Positions 1-13,940 of a stretch of DNA of 64,000 nt are shown piece by piece. The notes beneath the pieces were generated by a model. It saw nothing but the letters and a program-made list of their open reading frames with translations. It was not told the origin of the DNA and made no database searches. The DNA comes from Dichetophora obliterata. Its lineage: Eukaryota > Arthropoda > Insecta > Diptera > Sciomyzidae. The DNA lies in the NCBI GenBank assembly GCA_963920525.1, contig OY986438.1, forward strand, positions 100,163,174-100,227,173, given 5' to 3'. Made by a program: the position numbers and the translations under genes. Each line of letters begins with the position of its first letter. Position 1 is the first letter of the stretch.

Positions 1-3000
1 GTAGCTTTCTAGTGATGTGTTTATTAAAAGTATTTCAGAGAAAACAAATTCATCAAACAATTTTATGACGGTGGAAATAGTGGTCGATTTTAAGCCTTCG
101 GTGGTAAAAGTGGTAGATATTAAAATTTTGGAAAAAGGTGATAGACCTACCACAATAGTGGTAAAGTCCACGCCCTGTACCTGATTATTATGCCATGATC
201 TGGACGTGTTCTCAGAGTATTTCACCGAGAGAGGACCGTTTACCGTCAACCGCTTTGGTTCTGTTCGAACGCTAAGAGAACTCGTGCGTTTGATCGTGTT
301 GGTGTAATGTTCGAATTAAGATTTCGGTACGCGAACTTTGAAATGGAGACCACTGCCTTAAACATTATTGAATTCGAAGTTTGTGGGTGTAGTTTTTTTT
401 TGCGGATTCCAATGCTATACACAGTATTATTGTCTGTACAATGCGCTATTATCTACTATGTATATCACTCGAATATATTCCACTGCTTCCCAATATTTCC
501 CATTTTTGCTTTATTTTCTCCTCAAGGAATAAATTAGTTTTGCTGTCCCTTTTAGCCCTTTGTTTTCATTTCAGCATTCGATACATTTTCGTTTTCTATT
601 GAAAAAAGAAAGTAAATGAAAATGTATTGAATTTTTTGTGCTTCCTTCCTCTTAACGACATGATTTTGAAGTGGACATCTTTATTGTTGTGTTTTTGTTG
701 TTTTCGAGGCTCTTGAGTGTTTCATCTTTTATTGTACTTGTTTTTCTTGGTTCTTTATTCTACATTTTTATGCCGTTATAGCGTGACAAAGATACTTGTT
801 GCATAATGTTGGGTCATAAATATGTGTGTATATGTATTTAAGTGTGCTAGCATAAGTATGTGCGTGCTTGTGTTCTCAAGTGTGTTGTCAAATTGCGTGC
901 TTAACTGTTTTTTTTACGCGTTCAGCTACTTTCACTTGTTGTTCGTTGAATATTTTATAATATCATGGCACGCCTCATATTGGGACAACGGTTACACCCA
1001 AATTGATTTCCTGGTAGTAGATTTCAAGTTAACGAAACATTTCGAAGCGAAGCTTTTTACGCCTCGTTTTGTGATTTGCTTGAGAGAAATTTCAAAAACG
1101 ACACTTATTGCGACACCGTTTTCTTAGAATTGATGCAGCTTTTTGCTTGCGTCTATGACAACAAGAAAATATATTATTAAAAATATTTCTTTGTACGCCG
1201 CACAGTGTAACGAGGTGGACAAAATTAGGTATCGAAAAAAGGTCTTAAATTTGTAAAAGTATGTATGCAAATTTATAGTTAAGAGTCTTAGTTATGTAAA
1301 TCTAAAATAATTTTGCTATACCTCTTGATTTGTGGTAATTATGAATTTTATATGCTGTCTTGAATATGTAATGAAATTTCAATTTTTATAGTTTTGTACT
1401 GAATATTTTCCAAAATCGCAAAATTTTTAGTATAATTCATGCATGAAACTTTAATAAATTTATATTTTTCACAAGTTATTGCTAAATAAATATGGTTAAA
1501 AATATAAACAAAAAAATTTTTTACACCACAAAAAAGGTCCTAGAAATGCAAAAAAACGTAAATTTCTGTATATAATTAAAGAAAAAGGACATTTTGGTTT
1601 TTTTTTTTATTCCAATGTATGTCTGAAAAAATGTCTTTTGATAGAAATAGCTTTTAGAAAAGTTCTCATATTCATGGCCTCCACTTTTAAGCCGCCATTT
1701 AAAATTTCTAATTTTTCTACTTCATATTCGTGATCAGCGACCCCAAAAACCTTGATGTCCATACTTCTATGAAGCAATGTGCGACGCACCTGTTTTATTT
1801 TTATTTTTTTAATGTTCGTTCTGAATCATAGATAAAACTGTTTAAGAAATATTTTGCAACACTAAAATCATGAAATTTGGAAGCTTAAAAACTAAAATAT
1901 TTCTCACTTCATGTTGTGTTTTTAAGTACTTTACTTTGGAAAATATCATATATTTTGTAAAGAATTTTTGGTCGGTAAAGTTTCGAACTATTTTCTTTTT
2001 ATTTAATCTGTTGAATAGATGCTTACTCAGGTGATTACCGTTAAGTTGCTTACATATATTAAGATAATTAAAAACAATTCCCTTCAATAGCATTAAGTGG
2101 CAACATAGGTACATATATTAAAAATTTGATATGTTATCACTATAATCAGACAAACTCGTATGCGAAAAAACATAAAAGCAGACATGCACATAAATGTTAT
2201 AAGAAATACACATTTTCTATTTAGCTACACTGAAAAAAATGCATTTGCTGTAAAATGGGCAATTTTGTGCATTTTTCTAAAAAAATAACTAAAGACACCT
2301 TGTCGTCAAAATAAAAAAAAATGAGTTTGGGTTTATATTAATGTTAAAAAATTTAAAAAAAGTAGTCATCGCTGGAAAAAATTTCTAAACATGACGTGAG
2401 GCGAAAAAGATTTAAACGCACCTTGCTTATGAATGCTTTTTATTTTAAAGAAACCTTTGATAAATCAGAAACCGCAACCGTTATTAATTTTATAAAAAAA
2501 TCTTCATATAAGAACTATACTTCAACTTCTAGCTTTCTTCTTGCTTTTATATTTAATATTATAGTTTTATTGTTTTGCTTAAAAAATAAAACTTAATATT
2601 CCAGTTTCTTTTTTTCCTCACAAAGTTAATCTTATTTCCGACTTTTCTTTTTACCCTTACAAATAAAATATTTTTTTTAAGTTTCATATTTTAAATTTAA
2701 AAAAAAAGTTATTTTTGAGCTATTTTTGAGTTACAACTTTTATGAGTATTAATAATGAGTATTTTTTCAAAATTTTCTGCATATAAATTACTTCTCAAGT
2801 CACTTAAAACTAACTTCAGCGCAGAAAATAAACATTCAACAATTGAGTTGATGTTGAACATGAAGGAAATATATTTGTTTCGTTGACTTTATCCATTTCA
2901 GTTATTTCTCTTCATGCATTGAAGAAAAATAAATTAAAATTTAACTAACATTAAATGTATTCGTTATTATTTGTCCCTTCAATGAGATTTAGAGCTCAAT

Positions 3001-3640
3001 AATAATATAGTTTTATATAGTAAAAAATTGTATTTTGTGAGGAAAAAAATAAAGCGTAAAAAATAACTCTTACCTATGAGGAAAAAATACAATTAAAAAA
3101 AAAATTTATTTTGTGAGTAAAACAATAAAACATAAAATTATAAAACTCTTTATATTTTTGAATAGTGAAGAGCTTAACAAATATTTTTGTATATTAAGTA
3201 CTTTCTACTATAGTTTTATATATTATATTAAGTTGTTTTCGGTCTCTAAATAAAATCGATAATATGATCATTCTGACCATTTTATCGATCCTTTCCATCA
3301 CGGCTCTCCTTAAAAGAACTAAAAAGGCTTAGTTACTTTTAATTGAAAATTTATTTCGAGTTTACCCATTCGACGAAGTCAGTTTTACCCTTTCAGACCA
3401 AAAACCACCATCTAGTGCCTTTCGGACTGCGTTAAACTGTGGTGCCAAATATTCCAAATAACCTTAAAAAATATGAACAAAGTTTCAAAACTGTATTGCC
3501 TTCTCCTAAATTCAGCAACAATTTTACAAATATTAAAAAAATTCTAGCTTCAATTTCTTTCTAGCACATTTGTTTCTGACTGTATTCTAGGAAATTGTAT
3601 TTGTTTCTGTGATTTTCTCATCTTATTATTAAATTATTAT
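1..3640. other. AT-rich DNA without a recognisable gene
   Basis: I see no gene here. Short open frames exist, for example 307-537 and 822-1127 on the plus strand, but they are under about 100 codons, rich in Phe, Ile, Tyr and Cys as expected of AT-rich noncoding DNA, and show no domain. Runs of A and T are frequent. No terminal inverted repeats were found by eye. Confidence 0.6.
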
Positions 3641-3646
3641 TAAAAA

Positions 3647-4141
3647 TTACATGAATTAAATTGCGAGCTTTAGATCAAGTATCATCAACATTTGGTTGTG
3701 AAAATAGCCACCTTTCAGTTAGAACACTAGCTTCTGGCGAAGCAAAAAAACTCGTTTCATTTCTATGGTGCATTTTCGACAAACTGTTTAACACCAATGA
3801 ATATTGAAATAAATAAAGAAGCAACTAGAGCAGATGGCAACCTTGGTAGAGTTGATGGCGGTGATCTATAAAAAGCCTAAAATTTCTTATGATTGGTAGC
3901 CAATTTGAACGTTCAATTAGTTTTATATAATTCAAATTAATGAATTCCTAATGTGTGAAATCATAGGCAATTTTAAAGAGTGAGTTGAGCACAGCTTTAT
4001 CACTCAAAGACTACTGAAGAGGAAATGTAGCGATTTCCGAAAGACTGTCTAGTCAGCTAAGTGATTGACTCTATACAGAGTTGTTGTTGTTGCCTTCTTA
4101 AAAACTTACTTGATCTAAAGCTCGCAATTCAATTCATGTAA
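3647..4141. mobile_element. MITE with 35-bp terminal inverted repeats (family shared with 35194)
   Basis: The segment begins at 3647-3681 and ends at 4107-4141 with inverted copies of one 35-bp sequence (core GAGCTTTAGATCAAGTA), differing at one position. The AT-rich similarity runs a few bases further out on both sides, so the exact ends are uncertain. The right half (about 3960-4141) is repeated in inverted orientation at 35194-35370. A 50-bp inner piece near 3820-3870 recurs near 35457-35505 in the same orientation. There is no coding capacity, so it is a non-autonomous DNA element. The superfamily is not determined, because no clean target duplication was recognised. Confidence 0.7.
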
Positions 4142-5504
4142 TTTTTTAATAGATCATAAAATTAGTTAATTATTAAAAATTAATTGTTATAAATCAGGGG
4201 GTCCCAAACGAGAAACAGAGCCTTTGTCAAAGTCAAATGTCAACAATCCATATGTGTTCCGGTAGCCGTTATGAATTCCTGATGTGTTATTTTCTTATAA
4301 AAATACAAATAAGAAAATTTATATTCCATAAATAAGGAATTTTTTTAAATAAAGGCATATTTAAGACGAAGTTCTCTAAAAAAGTATATTATATATACAA
4401 AAACCTTAATTTGTATGTTAATTGTTCACCATCAGTATAAGCAAAAAAAAATTTATTTTTTTAACATATAGCTGGTTTTTATATATATAGAAGCGATGAA
4501 GTTGGTGTGCTTAAAACAAGGTGAAAATTGTGCTACATCATAGCTCGGCTCCAGATCTTTTTAGAAAAAAAAAACAAAAATGCATTCGAAAAGAGAACCT
4601 TGAATGCACATCTTATGGAAATCTTAAAATTATGGAAAATGAATTATGAAACGTGGAAGAACAGTTTAAAAATGTGCGATATTTTTATCAATATTGGTGC
4701 GTGTAAAGACAAGACAAATTTCCCTTAGACGCTTATTTTATTAAAGGATGTGTAGAATTACATTACAAACAGATTAAAAAATAAGTTAAAATCGGTCGAT
4801 TAGTTTGTTTGCAGTAGTGTGACCCGTTTTAAAATAGTATGTAGTAGTATTCTGGAGCCATTACTGGATTTAGTCCTAGGCTCGTGAGGCCATGGCCTAG
4901 AGCGACAACATTTAAGGGGCGGAAAAATTTTTGACGACTGACAAAATTTTGAGGAAAACAAAAAGTTAGGAACGGAATCAATTTGATTGCAGCAGAATTG
5001 ACAGGACGGAAAAATATTTTCGTAGCTAATTTAAAGGAAAACTCAATATAAATCAATATCGCCAAATGTTGAGTGACAAATGTTTAGGGAAAATTAACTC
5101 GCAAAAACTTCGTTTACAGGCAATGAACAAAATATTGCAGAAAACTTGTGCAATCGATTACTTTTTGGGTAACAGAAAATATTACTTTAACATGGTCATG
5201 TCTTTGGCGGTAATTTAAAAAAATCAATGAAAACGTAATGCAATTAACATAATATAAATTATTATTGAATAAAAAATTAAGGTAATGAATTGCAAAATTT
5301 TTAAAATGTTTTGTTGAGTGTATTTAGAGGGCTGAATCATTTTGACCGCCGAAAAATCTCAATGACGACAGAACAATGTCGTAGCTTATTTAAAAAGTAG
5401 CTTTAAGTTTCGTGTTCGAAAATTTTTCGATTATTTAAAAAGTTTTCTTTTATTATTATTGCAAGAGGAGAAACTAAATATAATTCTGCATCAAAAATTA
5501 ATAT
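4142..5504. other. AT-rich DNA, no gene recognised
   Basis: No coding region or clear repeat boundary was found. The stretch 4850-5070 (containing GGCCATGGCCTAG) is richer in GC than its surroundings and could be a transposon remnant, but I cannot pair it with an inverted partner. Short open frames at 4528-4728 (plus) and 4829-5065 (minus) show no domain. Confidence 0.45.
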
Positions 5505-6099
5505 TATTAGGCCGGGTCGATTTGTGGGGAGGCAAAAAATCGCTCATTGCTCAGTGAAAATCGTATTCTAGGGATCAAAATAAGAAACTTTGCCCGAGGA
5601 ACTATACCTCTAAAACTAATTATAATGCCCCAACTTTTCCGTAGGGTCAAATTTTGAAAAATCCCTCTTTGACCCATTTAGAGTGCCCCAATCGAGTCAA
5701 AATGTATGGCCGACCCCCACTAACTTTAGAGAGCCGATCCACCCATGCCAGTGGCACACCCCCTGGAACCCCCGTGGCTGATTTTTTTATGTAAAGTGCC
5801 AAAAATGGTGATTTTTTTAAATGTTTGTGTGGGGAACCCCCCAAGAGGGTTCCAAAGGGTGTGCCGCTGGCATGGGTGGATCGGCCCTCCAAATTAAGTG
5901 GGGTCGGTCATACATTTGAACTCGATTGCGGCACTCTAAATGGGTCAAAGAGGGATTTTTCAAAATTTGACCCTACGGAAAAGTTGGGGCATTAGAATTC
6001 GTTTTAGAGGTATAGTTCCTCGGGCAAAGTTTCTTATTTTGATCCCTATAAAACGATTTTCACTGAGCAATGGGCGATTTTTAATCGACCAACCCTAAT
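5505..6099. mobile_element. Long-hairpin (nearly palindromic) MITE
   Basis: Two arms of roughly 270 bp (about 5505-5780 and 5845-6099) are inverted copies of each other, separated by a loop of roughly 60 bp. Good markers are CACCCATGCCAGTGGCAC near 5740 against its near complement near 5865, and TTTGACCCATTTAGAGTG against CACTCTAAATGGGTCAAA. The outer ends read as TTAGG(G/C)... on both sides followed by GGTCGATT. Scattered mismatches show that the arms have diverged somewhat. The segment codes for nothing. If transcribed it would fold into one long double-stranded RNA hairpin. Foldback MITE is the likeliest class; a hairpin-RNA locus cannot be excluded from sequence. Confidence 0.75.
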
Positions 6100-6450
6100 A
6101 TCTATACTAGGAAATAAATACCCGCTGGTTCACCTGTGATAAAAAATGAAATATCATGAAAACAATTTGTAATCTTAAATTTAAAGTATTTAGTTGTATT
6201 TAATGAAATGCAAAATATAAAAATTAATGTGTTTGTTTTGTTTAATTATGTCAAAATGGTACAAAAATTAAAAAAAAATACTTATTTTAATTTGAATACC
6301 TATTTAAACGATTCTTGTTATAAATAACATAAACTTGCTAGAATTGTTTTTTATTTTGACTTTTAAAAAGTCCTGTACAACAGGGTTTTAAAAAATTTTG
6401 GTAATTAATTTTTAAAATTTATAATTAAAAAATGTAATTTTCTTAACATA
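6100..6450. other. AT-rich spacer
   Basis: No gene, RNA or repeat boundary was seen between the hairpin MITE and the TA dinucleotide that precedes the chimeric mariner. Confidence 0.5.
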
Positions 6451-7634
6451 AAGGGTGTTTTTATAGAGTGATAGAAGTTTAAATCATAATAAAACATAGT
6501 AATATTTTTTAATGTCAATGAAACGGGCTTTATTGAATAGAAAATTTTATAACATTAATGCTTAAATATAATTGCGGCAATGTGGCTGCCATGGCTGGCG
6601 CGTACAAGGTGCAATCTGGAACACTAATTTTCACAAACTTTTCGCAGCATTTGCAGCCGTATCTCGCCGATCATTCTTCGAAGGTTGATTTCCAGGTGTT
6701 CAATTGTCTATGGTTTATTGACGTAGACAAGTGACTTTACATAACCCCAAAGAAAATAATCCAATGGGGTTAAATCACACGATCTTGGGGGCCAATTAAT
6801 TGGGCCATTTCGTAAAATTATTTTTTCGTCAAAGTTTCCTTGAGTGTGTGGCCCGCTGTGTAGCATGCGGCTCCGTTCTGTTGGAACCACATATCAACAA
6901 AATTAATGCCAGCAAATTGAGTTAAGAAAAAGTTTCGAATCCTATACCGTTCCTATACCGTTCACCATTGACAGTAACATTCTGACCATCATCGTTTTTG
7001 CTTGTTTACATACCCGCCAAGATCAAAATGAGCTTCATCTGAAAAGATGATTATTTTGGCAAAATCGGCATCTTCTGTAAGTCGATCGCAGGCCCACTTA
7101 GCGAAGCGAAAACGCATTGGATGGTCAGTTGGCTTCAACTCCTGAACCAATTGGACTTTGTATGGCGTCATACAAGACCAAAAGGTCTTTATGCAAAATT
7201 CGTGTAAGGGATGTCTCCGAAATGTTCAATTGTTGAGAACGACGGTGAATTGATGTTGATGGCGCTTCACGCACACTTTCTGCCACAGCAGCAATATTCT
7301 CGGGTGTACGCACTGCTTTTGGCTTTTCACGCTTTGGTTTATCGATGAGGATGTCAGTTTCTTTCACTTTTTTCACAAGATAACGAACATACGGAGCTGA
7401 CGGTGCTTCTCTTCTTCCAAAATCCGTACGCAATTTTCGCACACATTCTGCAACATTACCATGATTTTCAAAGTAATGTCGCAATATTTCCCAGCGTTGT
7501 TCAAGCGTATACACAACCATATTCGTTCAGCGGAAGGATAAAACTAATTATCTGTCAGTTCAGACATGAGCTAAGTGTTACTATTCACGAAATAAGCACT
7601 ATTTGGGAAAAAAAACGTTAGATGGCGGACCCTG
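6451..7634 (-). mobile_element. Chimeric rosa-type mariner element
   Basis: The two ends belong to different rosa-type mariners. The left end begins AAGGGTGTTTTTATAGAGTG, as in the element at 9187. The right end is CAGGGTCCGCCATCTAACG read inward, as in the element at 39089. A TA dinucleotide sits outside each end (6449-6450 and 7635-7636). From 6451 to about 7000 the sequence follows the 9187 element, and from about 7000 to 7634 it follows the 39089 element. The switch falls in a short TTTTG shared by both parents. The simplest reading is two neighbouring insertions in the same orientation joined by a deletion at this microhomology. Confidence 0.85.
6560..7520 (-). pseudogene. Broken mariner (rosa-type) transposase, two-parent chimera
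   Basis: Reading from 7520 downwards, the frame opens with MVVYTLEQRWEILRHY and runs through the N-terminal helix-turn-helix half as far as RILHKDL (stop near 7125). A frameshift there moves the reading to 7171-6989, which carries MTPYKVQLVQ, the second helical part and the first catalytic aspartate in FSDEAHFD. Just past VNKQ the sequence changes to the other subfamily. The remainder (6890-6708) carries NWPPRSCDLTPLDYFLWG with the third catalytic aspartate, but it is in a different frame and lacks the middle of the catalytic domain. Transposases of this group cut and paste the element at TA sites. This copy cannot encode a working enzyme. Confidence 0.85.
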
Positions 7635-7636
7635 TA

Positions 7637-8010
7637 GAAGTAATAGGTTAGGAACTTTTGTTGAATTTTATTAAACTAATAGAGTATTTAATTGAAAAGC
7701 TAATAAAATTTGGTTTGTTTAAAAAAAAGAACAGTTTTATTTAAATTCAAGAGAGTTATTGAAAATTTAGTAGATAGCACATGAAGTGCGCTATTATTTT
7801 GACCACTGCTTTCAAAGGCGGACAAAATTATTCACACATATTGCATACTAAAATTTCCCACTTTATATCTTCTAATCGTTAAACATTCCACTAATACTAT
7901 GTTAATATAAAAGATTTGTTGTTTCATTACATATCTGAATACAATAATAAATTAATAAAAAATGTTTATGTACAAGAAAATTAAATAAAATGTAAAACAA
8001 GTCATACGTG
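7637..8010. other. Possible Tc1-like terminal remnants
   Basis: There is no gene. Near 7780-7808 the minus strand reads CAGTGGTCAAAATAATAGCG, which resembles a Tc1-type end. The phrase GACAAAATTATTCACAC occurs twice, near 7818 and near 8017, as expected of subterminal repeats of a Tc1-like element whose body follows at 8100-9186. The boundaries are not clear. Confidence 0.35.
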
Positions 8011-9186
8011 AGTAGGGACAAAATTATTCACACAAAGCATGTATTTCAAAATTTGAACTGATTTTTTCTTGTAACAAAGCAACTTATACTTTCGGAAAAG
8101 CGCCGTTATGAATGGGAGCATTCAAAATTCAACTTATTTAGTCATTTTACGTTTTTGGCTTTGGCGTGTGCGTTGTTAAAAATTGATCTCGAGTTTAAAA
8201 TGGGTTGGAAATAAAAAAAAAACAAGTAAAGCCAAAAAAAAAGTAATTCTAAATCTGCACAATGAACATAAATCAAGTGCAGAAATCCGCTAAAAAAAAA
8301 TCGAAGCCATTTTACTATTTATAGTACAATAAAGCGTTTTGAAGCAAAGGGAACTCCTCAAACCCGACCTCATACCGGTAGACCATGCAAACTAACCACC
8401 TTTGATGAGTAAAAAATAATAAGAAACATTTAAAAGAAAACCTAAAATTACTTCAACACAGATTGCAGCAGAAGTTCAAGAAGAAATTTATAAAGTAATG
8501 CATCCGAAAACGGTTCAGAGGGCCAAAAAAGGTGCCGGTTATAGTTCGCGAGTGGCAGAAAAAACCTGTTAGCAGCAAAGCCAAAAAGAAAAAGAGGCTA
8601 GATTTCGCAAGATAAGCAACTTGATTTCTGGAGCAACATGCTCTTCAGCGACAAGAGTAAGTTTAACATCTTTCAATCGGATGGAAGGATTCAAACCTGA
8701 TGAAAACCCAACACTGACCTCAAAAAGAATACAATGTTTACAGTGAAACATGGTGGTGGAGGAGTCATTGGTTGGGAGTTTATGTTAGCGGCAGGTTTGG
8801 ATAATCTTGTATTTATTGACGGTATTAAGGACAAACCGGTTCAGCTAAATATTTAAAAAAAAAATTTTTATTATACAATGCGGAACCTGAGCCTTGTTAA
8901 CAACTTTTATTTCCAACAAGATAATGATCTCAAGCATACTGACCACGACGTGCGTTAGTAGATCATACACTAAGCGCCTCGCATTCTTCCAGAACCACCA
9001 CAACTTCCAGACTTAAACCCATCGAAAATTTTTGGATGAAGTCGAGAGGCGTGTCGCTAAAGTAATCATAACCAGCAAAGCCCAAGTAAAACAAGTACTC
9101 CAATAGGAATGGAAGAGTTTGGATGAAAGTGTGACTAAAAAGAGATTAAACGAAGTTATCAAGCAAAAAGCCATGCCAACTATATA
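8010..9186 (+). pseudogene. Decayed Tc1-like transposase relic
   Basis: No long open frame survives, but translating the plus strand while allowing frameshifts gives recognisable Tc1 blocks in order. These are a helix-turn-helix start (KKKVILNLHNEHKSSAEI), the linker GTPQTRPHTGRPCKLT, the first catalytic block FSDKSKFNIFQSDGR near 8640-8690, HGGGGVIGWE near 8750, the second aspartate in FQQDNDLKHT near 8915-8945 and a PDLNPS motif near 9015. Many stops and frameshifts interrupt it, so it is long dead. A rosa-type mariner (9187-10512) sits at its 3' end at a TA, so the Tc1 insertion is the older of the two. Confidence 0.75.
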
Positions 9187-10512
9187 AAGGGTGTTTTTTA
9201 TAGAGTGATACAAGCTTAGATCATAATAAAACATAGTGATATATTTTTCAATGTATTTTCAATTATAATGTCAATGAAACGAGCTTTATTAGATAGAAAA
9301 TTTTATGACATTAATGTTTAAATATGATTTTGGCTATGTGGCTGGCGCGTACAAGGTGCAATCTGGAACACCAATTTTCACAAACTTTTCGCAGCATTTG
9401 CGGCCGTATCTTGCCAATAACTCTTCGAATGTTGATTTCTAGGTGTTCAATTGTTTGTGGTTTATCGACGTAGACAAGTGACTTTACATAACCCCAAAGA
9501 AAATAATCCAATGGGGTTAAATCACACTATCTTGGGGGCCAATTAATTGGGCCATTTCGTGAAATAATTTTTTCGTCAAAAGTTTCCTTGAGTAAATCAA
9601 TTGTAGCGCCCGCTGTGTGGCATATGGCTCCGTCCTGTTGGAACCACATATCAGCAAGATTAATGCCAGCTAATTGAGGTACTGCCAGCTAATTGAGGTA
9701 CGAAAAAAATTCGAATCATGTTCCTATACCGTTCACCATGGGCAGTAACATTCTGACCATAATCGTTTTTGAAGACATATAGGCCAATGACTCCGCCAGC
9801 CCATAAAGCGCACCAAACAGTAATTTTCTGTGGATGTAATGGTGTTTCGGCAAAAGCTTGTGGATTCTCCTCACTCCAAATACGACAATTCTGTTTATTT
9901 ACGTACCCTATCAACCAAAAATGGGCTTCATCGGAAAATAAAATTTTCCATGGAAATTCGAAATCAATATCAATTTGTGCTTCAGCCCATTCGCCGAATT
10001 GGCGGCGCATACGATAGTCGTTTGACTTTAATTCCTGCACAAGTTGAATCTAGAAAGGTTTTAAGCTAAGATCTTTTCGTAAAATCTCCCATAAAGTGGA
10101 AGGACACAACCCCAGTTGCTGAGAACGGCGACGAATTGATTGATTAGGATCATCTTCAATGTTTTCCTGTACAGCGGCTACAGATTCTTCAGTGCGCACT
10201 GTTCGGCGTCTCACGGGATGCACATTATCAGTAACAGTAAATGTGATCCAAAAGCGATCTACTTCGAATCAGCAGCTCTGAAGGACGATTATGTACGCAT
10301 AAAATGGACGAAGTGCATAATAAGTTTGACGAACAGAACCATTACTTTGATTAAAAATTTCTACAATTTGCACGCGTTGCTCTAGTATAAGTCGATCCAT
10401 AATAAAATGTCAAAGCAAACTAAACAAAAAACATTTATCAACTGTTAAATGGGTGGTCAAAAAAAGCAGTGATGCTAACTCAAAGTTGTAACACTCTATA
10501 AAAAACACTCTT
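9187..10512 (-). mobile_element. Rosa-type mariner element, subfamily 2, complete ends
   Basis: The left end AAGGGTGTTTTTTATAGAGT and the right end, which reads inward AAGAGTGTTTTTTATAGAGT, form inverted terminal repeats. TA flanks both sides (9185-9186 and 10513-10514), the normal target duplication of Tc1/mariner transposons. The 1326-bp length is normal for a mariner. It was inserted into the 3' part of the Tc1 relic. The 5' half of the same subfamily is found again at 13019-13678, and its 3' part in the chimera at 6451. Confidence 0.9.
9311..10400 (-). pseudogene. Rosa-type mariner transposase, disabled
   Basis: The coding strand starts at the ATG at 10400 (MDRLILEQRVQIVEIFNQ) with the helix-turn-helix region. 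It breaks near 10290, resumes with TVTDNVHPVRRRTVRTEESV and RRRSQQLGLCPSTLWEI, and then stays open from 10040 to 9660. That block contains the first catalytic aspartate (LFSDEAHFWLIGYVNKQN) and TVWCALWAGGVIG. The second aspartate region near 9640 is disrupted. The C-terminal block (9511-9311) carries DYFLWGYVKSL with the third aspartate. There are several frameshifts and stops, so no functional protein is expected. The nearest relatives are the rosa elements described from tephritid flies; that placement rests on motif recall, not a search. Confidence 0.85.
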
Positions 10513-10514
10513 TA

Positions 10515-10784
10515 TAATTTCGCATCCTTTGGATATGGGTCTGAAAATTTGTATCGAAAACAAATTTACACACACACATGTACAATACTTCAAATTGGTT
10601 TGCTTATTTTAAATCACAAGGATTTTCTATTTTAAATCACAACCAAGTTAAAAAGTTAAGACTTGAGACAATATAAGCACGAAACAAGGATATGAAGCAC
10701 AGTGAGGAAAGATGACAGTTTAAGGTTTCTGTTCAAAACATCCAGCGGTTTGATTGATTGATTTTACTATTGTTTTCTCATTCA
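10515..10784. other. Spacer before the microsatellite
   Basis: The likely 3' remainder of the Tc1 relic continues after the mariner insertion, then low-complexity sequence with a short CACACACA run near 10570. No gene is present. Confidence 0.4.
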
Positions 10785-12956
<2,172 letters not shown>

Positions 12957-13015
12957 GTCGAGCTCTACCATTTGATTAAAGTTTTTTCTAAATTACCTCT
13001 ATATTTATTATGTTG
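12957..13015 (+). repeat. 59-bp segment duplicated at 14467-14525
   Basis: This segment (starting GTCGAGCTCTACCATTTG) joins the end of the (ATT)n tract to a broken mariner. It is repeated at 14467-14525 with a single T/G difference. At the second site it continues directly into the 143-bp repeat described at 13941, so the copy at 12957 appears to have been cut and rejoined. Confidence 0.9.
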
Positions 13016-13018
13016 TTG

Positions 13019-13575
13019 TCGGCAAAAGCTTGTGGATTCTCCTCACTCCAAATACGACAATTCTGTTTATTTACGTACCCTATCAACCAAAAATGGGCTT
13101 CATCGGAAATAAAATTTTCCATGGAAATTCGAAATCAATATCAATTTGTGCTTCAGCCCATTCGCCGAATTGGCGGCGCATACGATAGTCGTTTGACTTT
13201 AATTCCTGCACAAGTTGAATCTAGAAAGGTTTTAAGCTAAGATCTTTTCGTAAAATCTCCCATAAGTGGAAGGACACACCCCAGTTGCTGAGAACGGCGA
13301 CGAATTGATTGATTAGGATCATCTTCAATGTTTTCCTGTACAGCGGCTACAGATTCTTCAGTGCGCACTGTTCGGCGTCTCACGGGATGTACATTATCAG
13401 TTACAGTAAATTTGGTCCAAAAACGATCTATTGTTCTTCGAATTAGCAGCTCTGAAGGACGATTATGTACGCCATAAAATGGATGAAGTGCACCATAAGT
13501 TTGACGAACATAACCATTATTTTGATTAAAAATTTCCACAATATGCACTCGTTGCTCTGGTGTAAGTCGATCCAT
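13019..13575 (-). pseudogene. N-terminal part of a rosa-type mariner transposase
   Basis: The frame starts at the ATG at 13575 with MDRLTPEQRVHIVEIFNQ and covers the helix-turn-helix region and the linker (RTIDRFWTKFTVTDNVHP, RRRTVRTEES, RRRSQQLG). Two single-base losses near 13262-13280, relative to the copy at 9187, throw it out of frame, so the open reading ends at 13237. Beyond that, sequence equivalent to FSDEAHF and VNKQN can be followed in another frame down to 13019, where the gene is cut off. This N-terminal half preserves more of the original frame than the copy at 10400. Confidence 0.85.
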
Positions 13576-13678
13576 AATGAAATGTCAAAGCAAACAAAAA
13601 AGCAACTATCAGCTGTTAAATGGGTGGTCAAATAAAGCAGTGATGGCAAAGTTGTATCACTATATAAAAAACATCCTT
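13019..13678 (-). mobile_element. 5' half of a rosa-type mariner, subfamily 2
   Basis: The right end, reading inward AAGGATGTTTTTTATATAGT, is intact and followed by TA (13679-13680). The left side is broken inside the transposase gene at about 13019, where it meets the 59-bp duplicated segment. The sequence closely matches the element at 9187-10512 over the shared part. The 3' half, including the second and third catalytic aspartates, is missing. Confidence 0.85.
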
Positions 13679-13940
13679 TAAATACGTACACGGAGAATAT
13701 TATTTTGCTTGAATCAAGCAAATGTGTTGCTTAAAAGCAAATCAGCAAAACTTTGCTCAATCACGGTGTGATTTTAGAAAAAGACTGCTAAATTGAAATC
13801 ACTCCTCATGTATTTAGGAAAAAGCAAGCTAAGTTATTTTAAGCTGCAAAAGCAAATTTCTACTTAATGAAAGAAAATATTTGCTAAGTTATTATAAGCT
13901 CAAATAGCAAATTTTTGCTAAACTCATGCAAATATTTTTA

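Noticed and set aside
822..1127. 101-codon plus-strand frame as a host secreted or membrane protein
   Set aside because: Its hydrophobic composition is what AT-rich noncoding DNA gives, and there is no clear signal peptide, domain or neighbouring exon.
5647..5892. 81-codon minus-strand frame in the hairpin MITE
   Set aside because: It lies across the palindrome and loop; the residues follow from the repeat and no domain is present.
9769..10385. Plus-strand frames over the mariner at 9187
   Set aside because: They are antisense to the transposase and repeat in the partial copy at 13010-13240 for the same reason.
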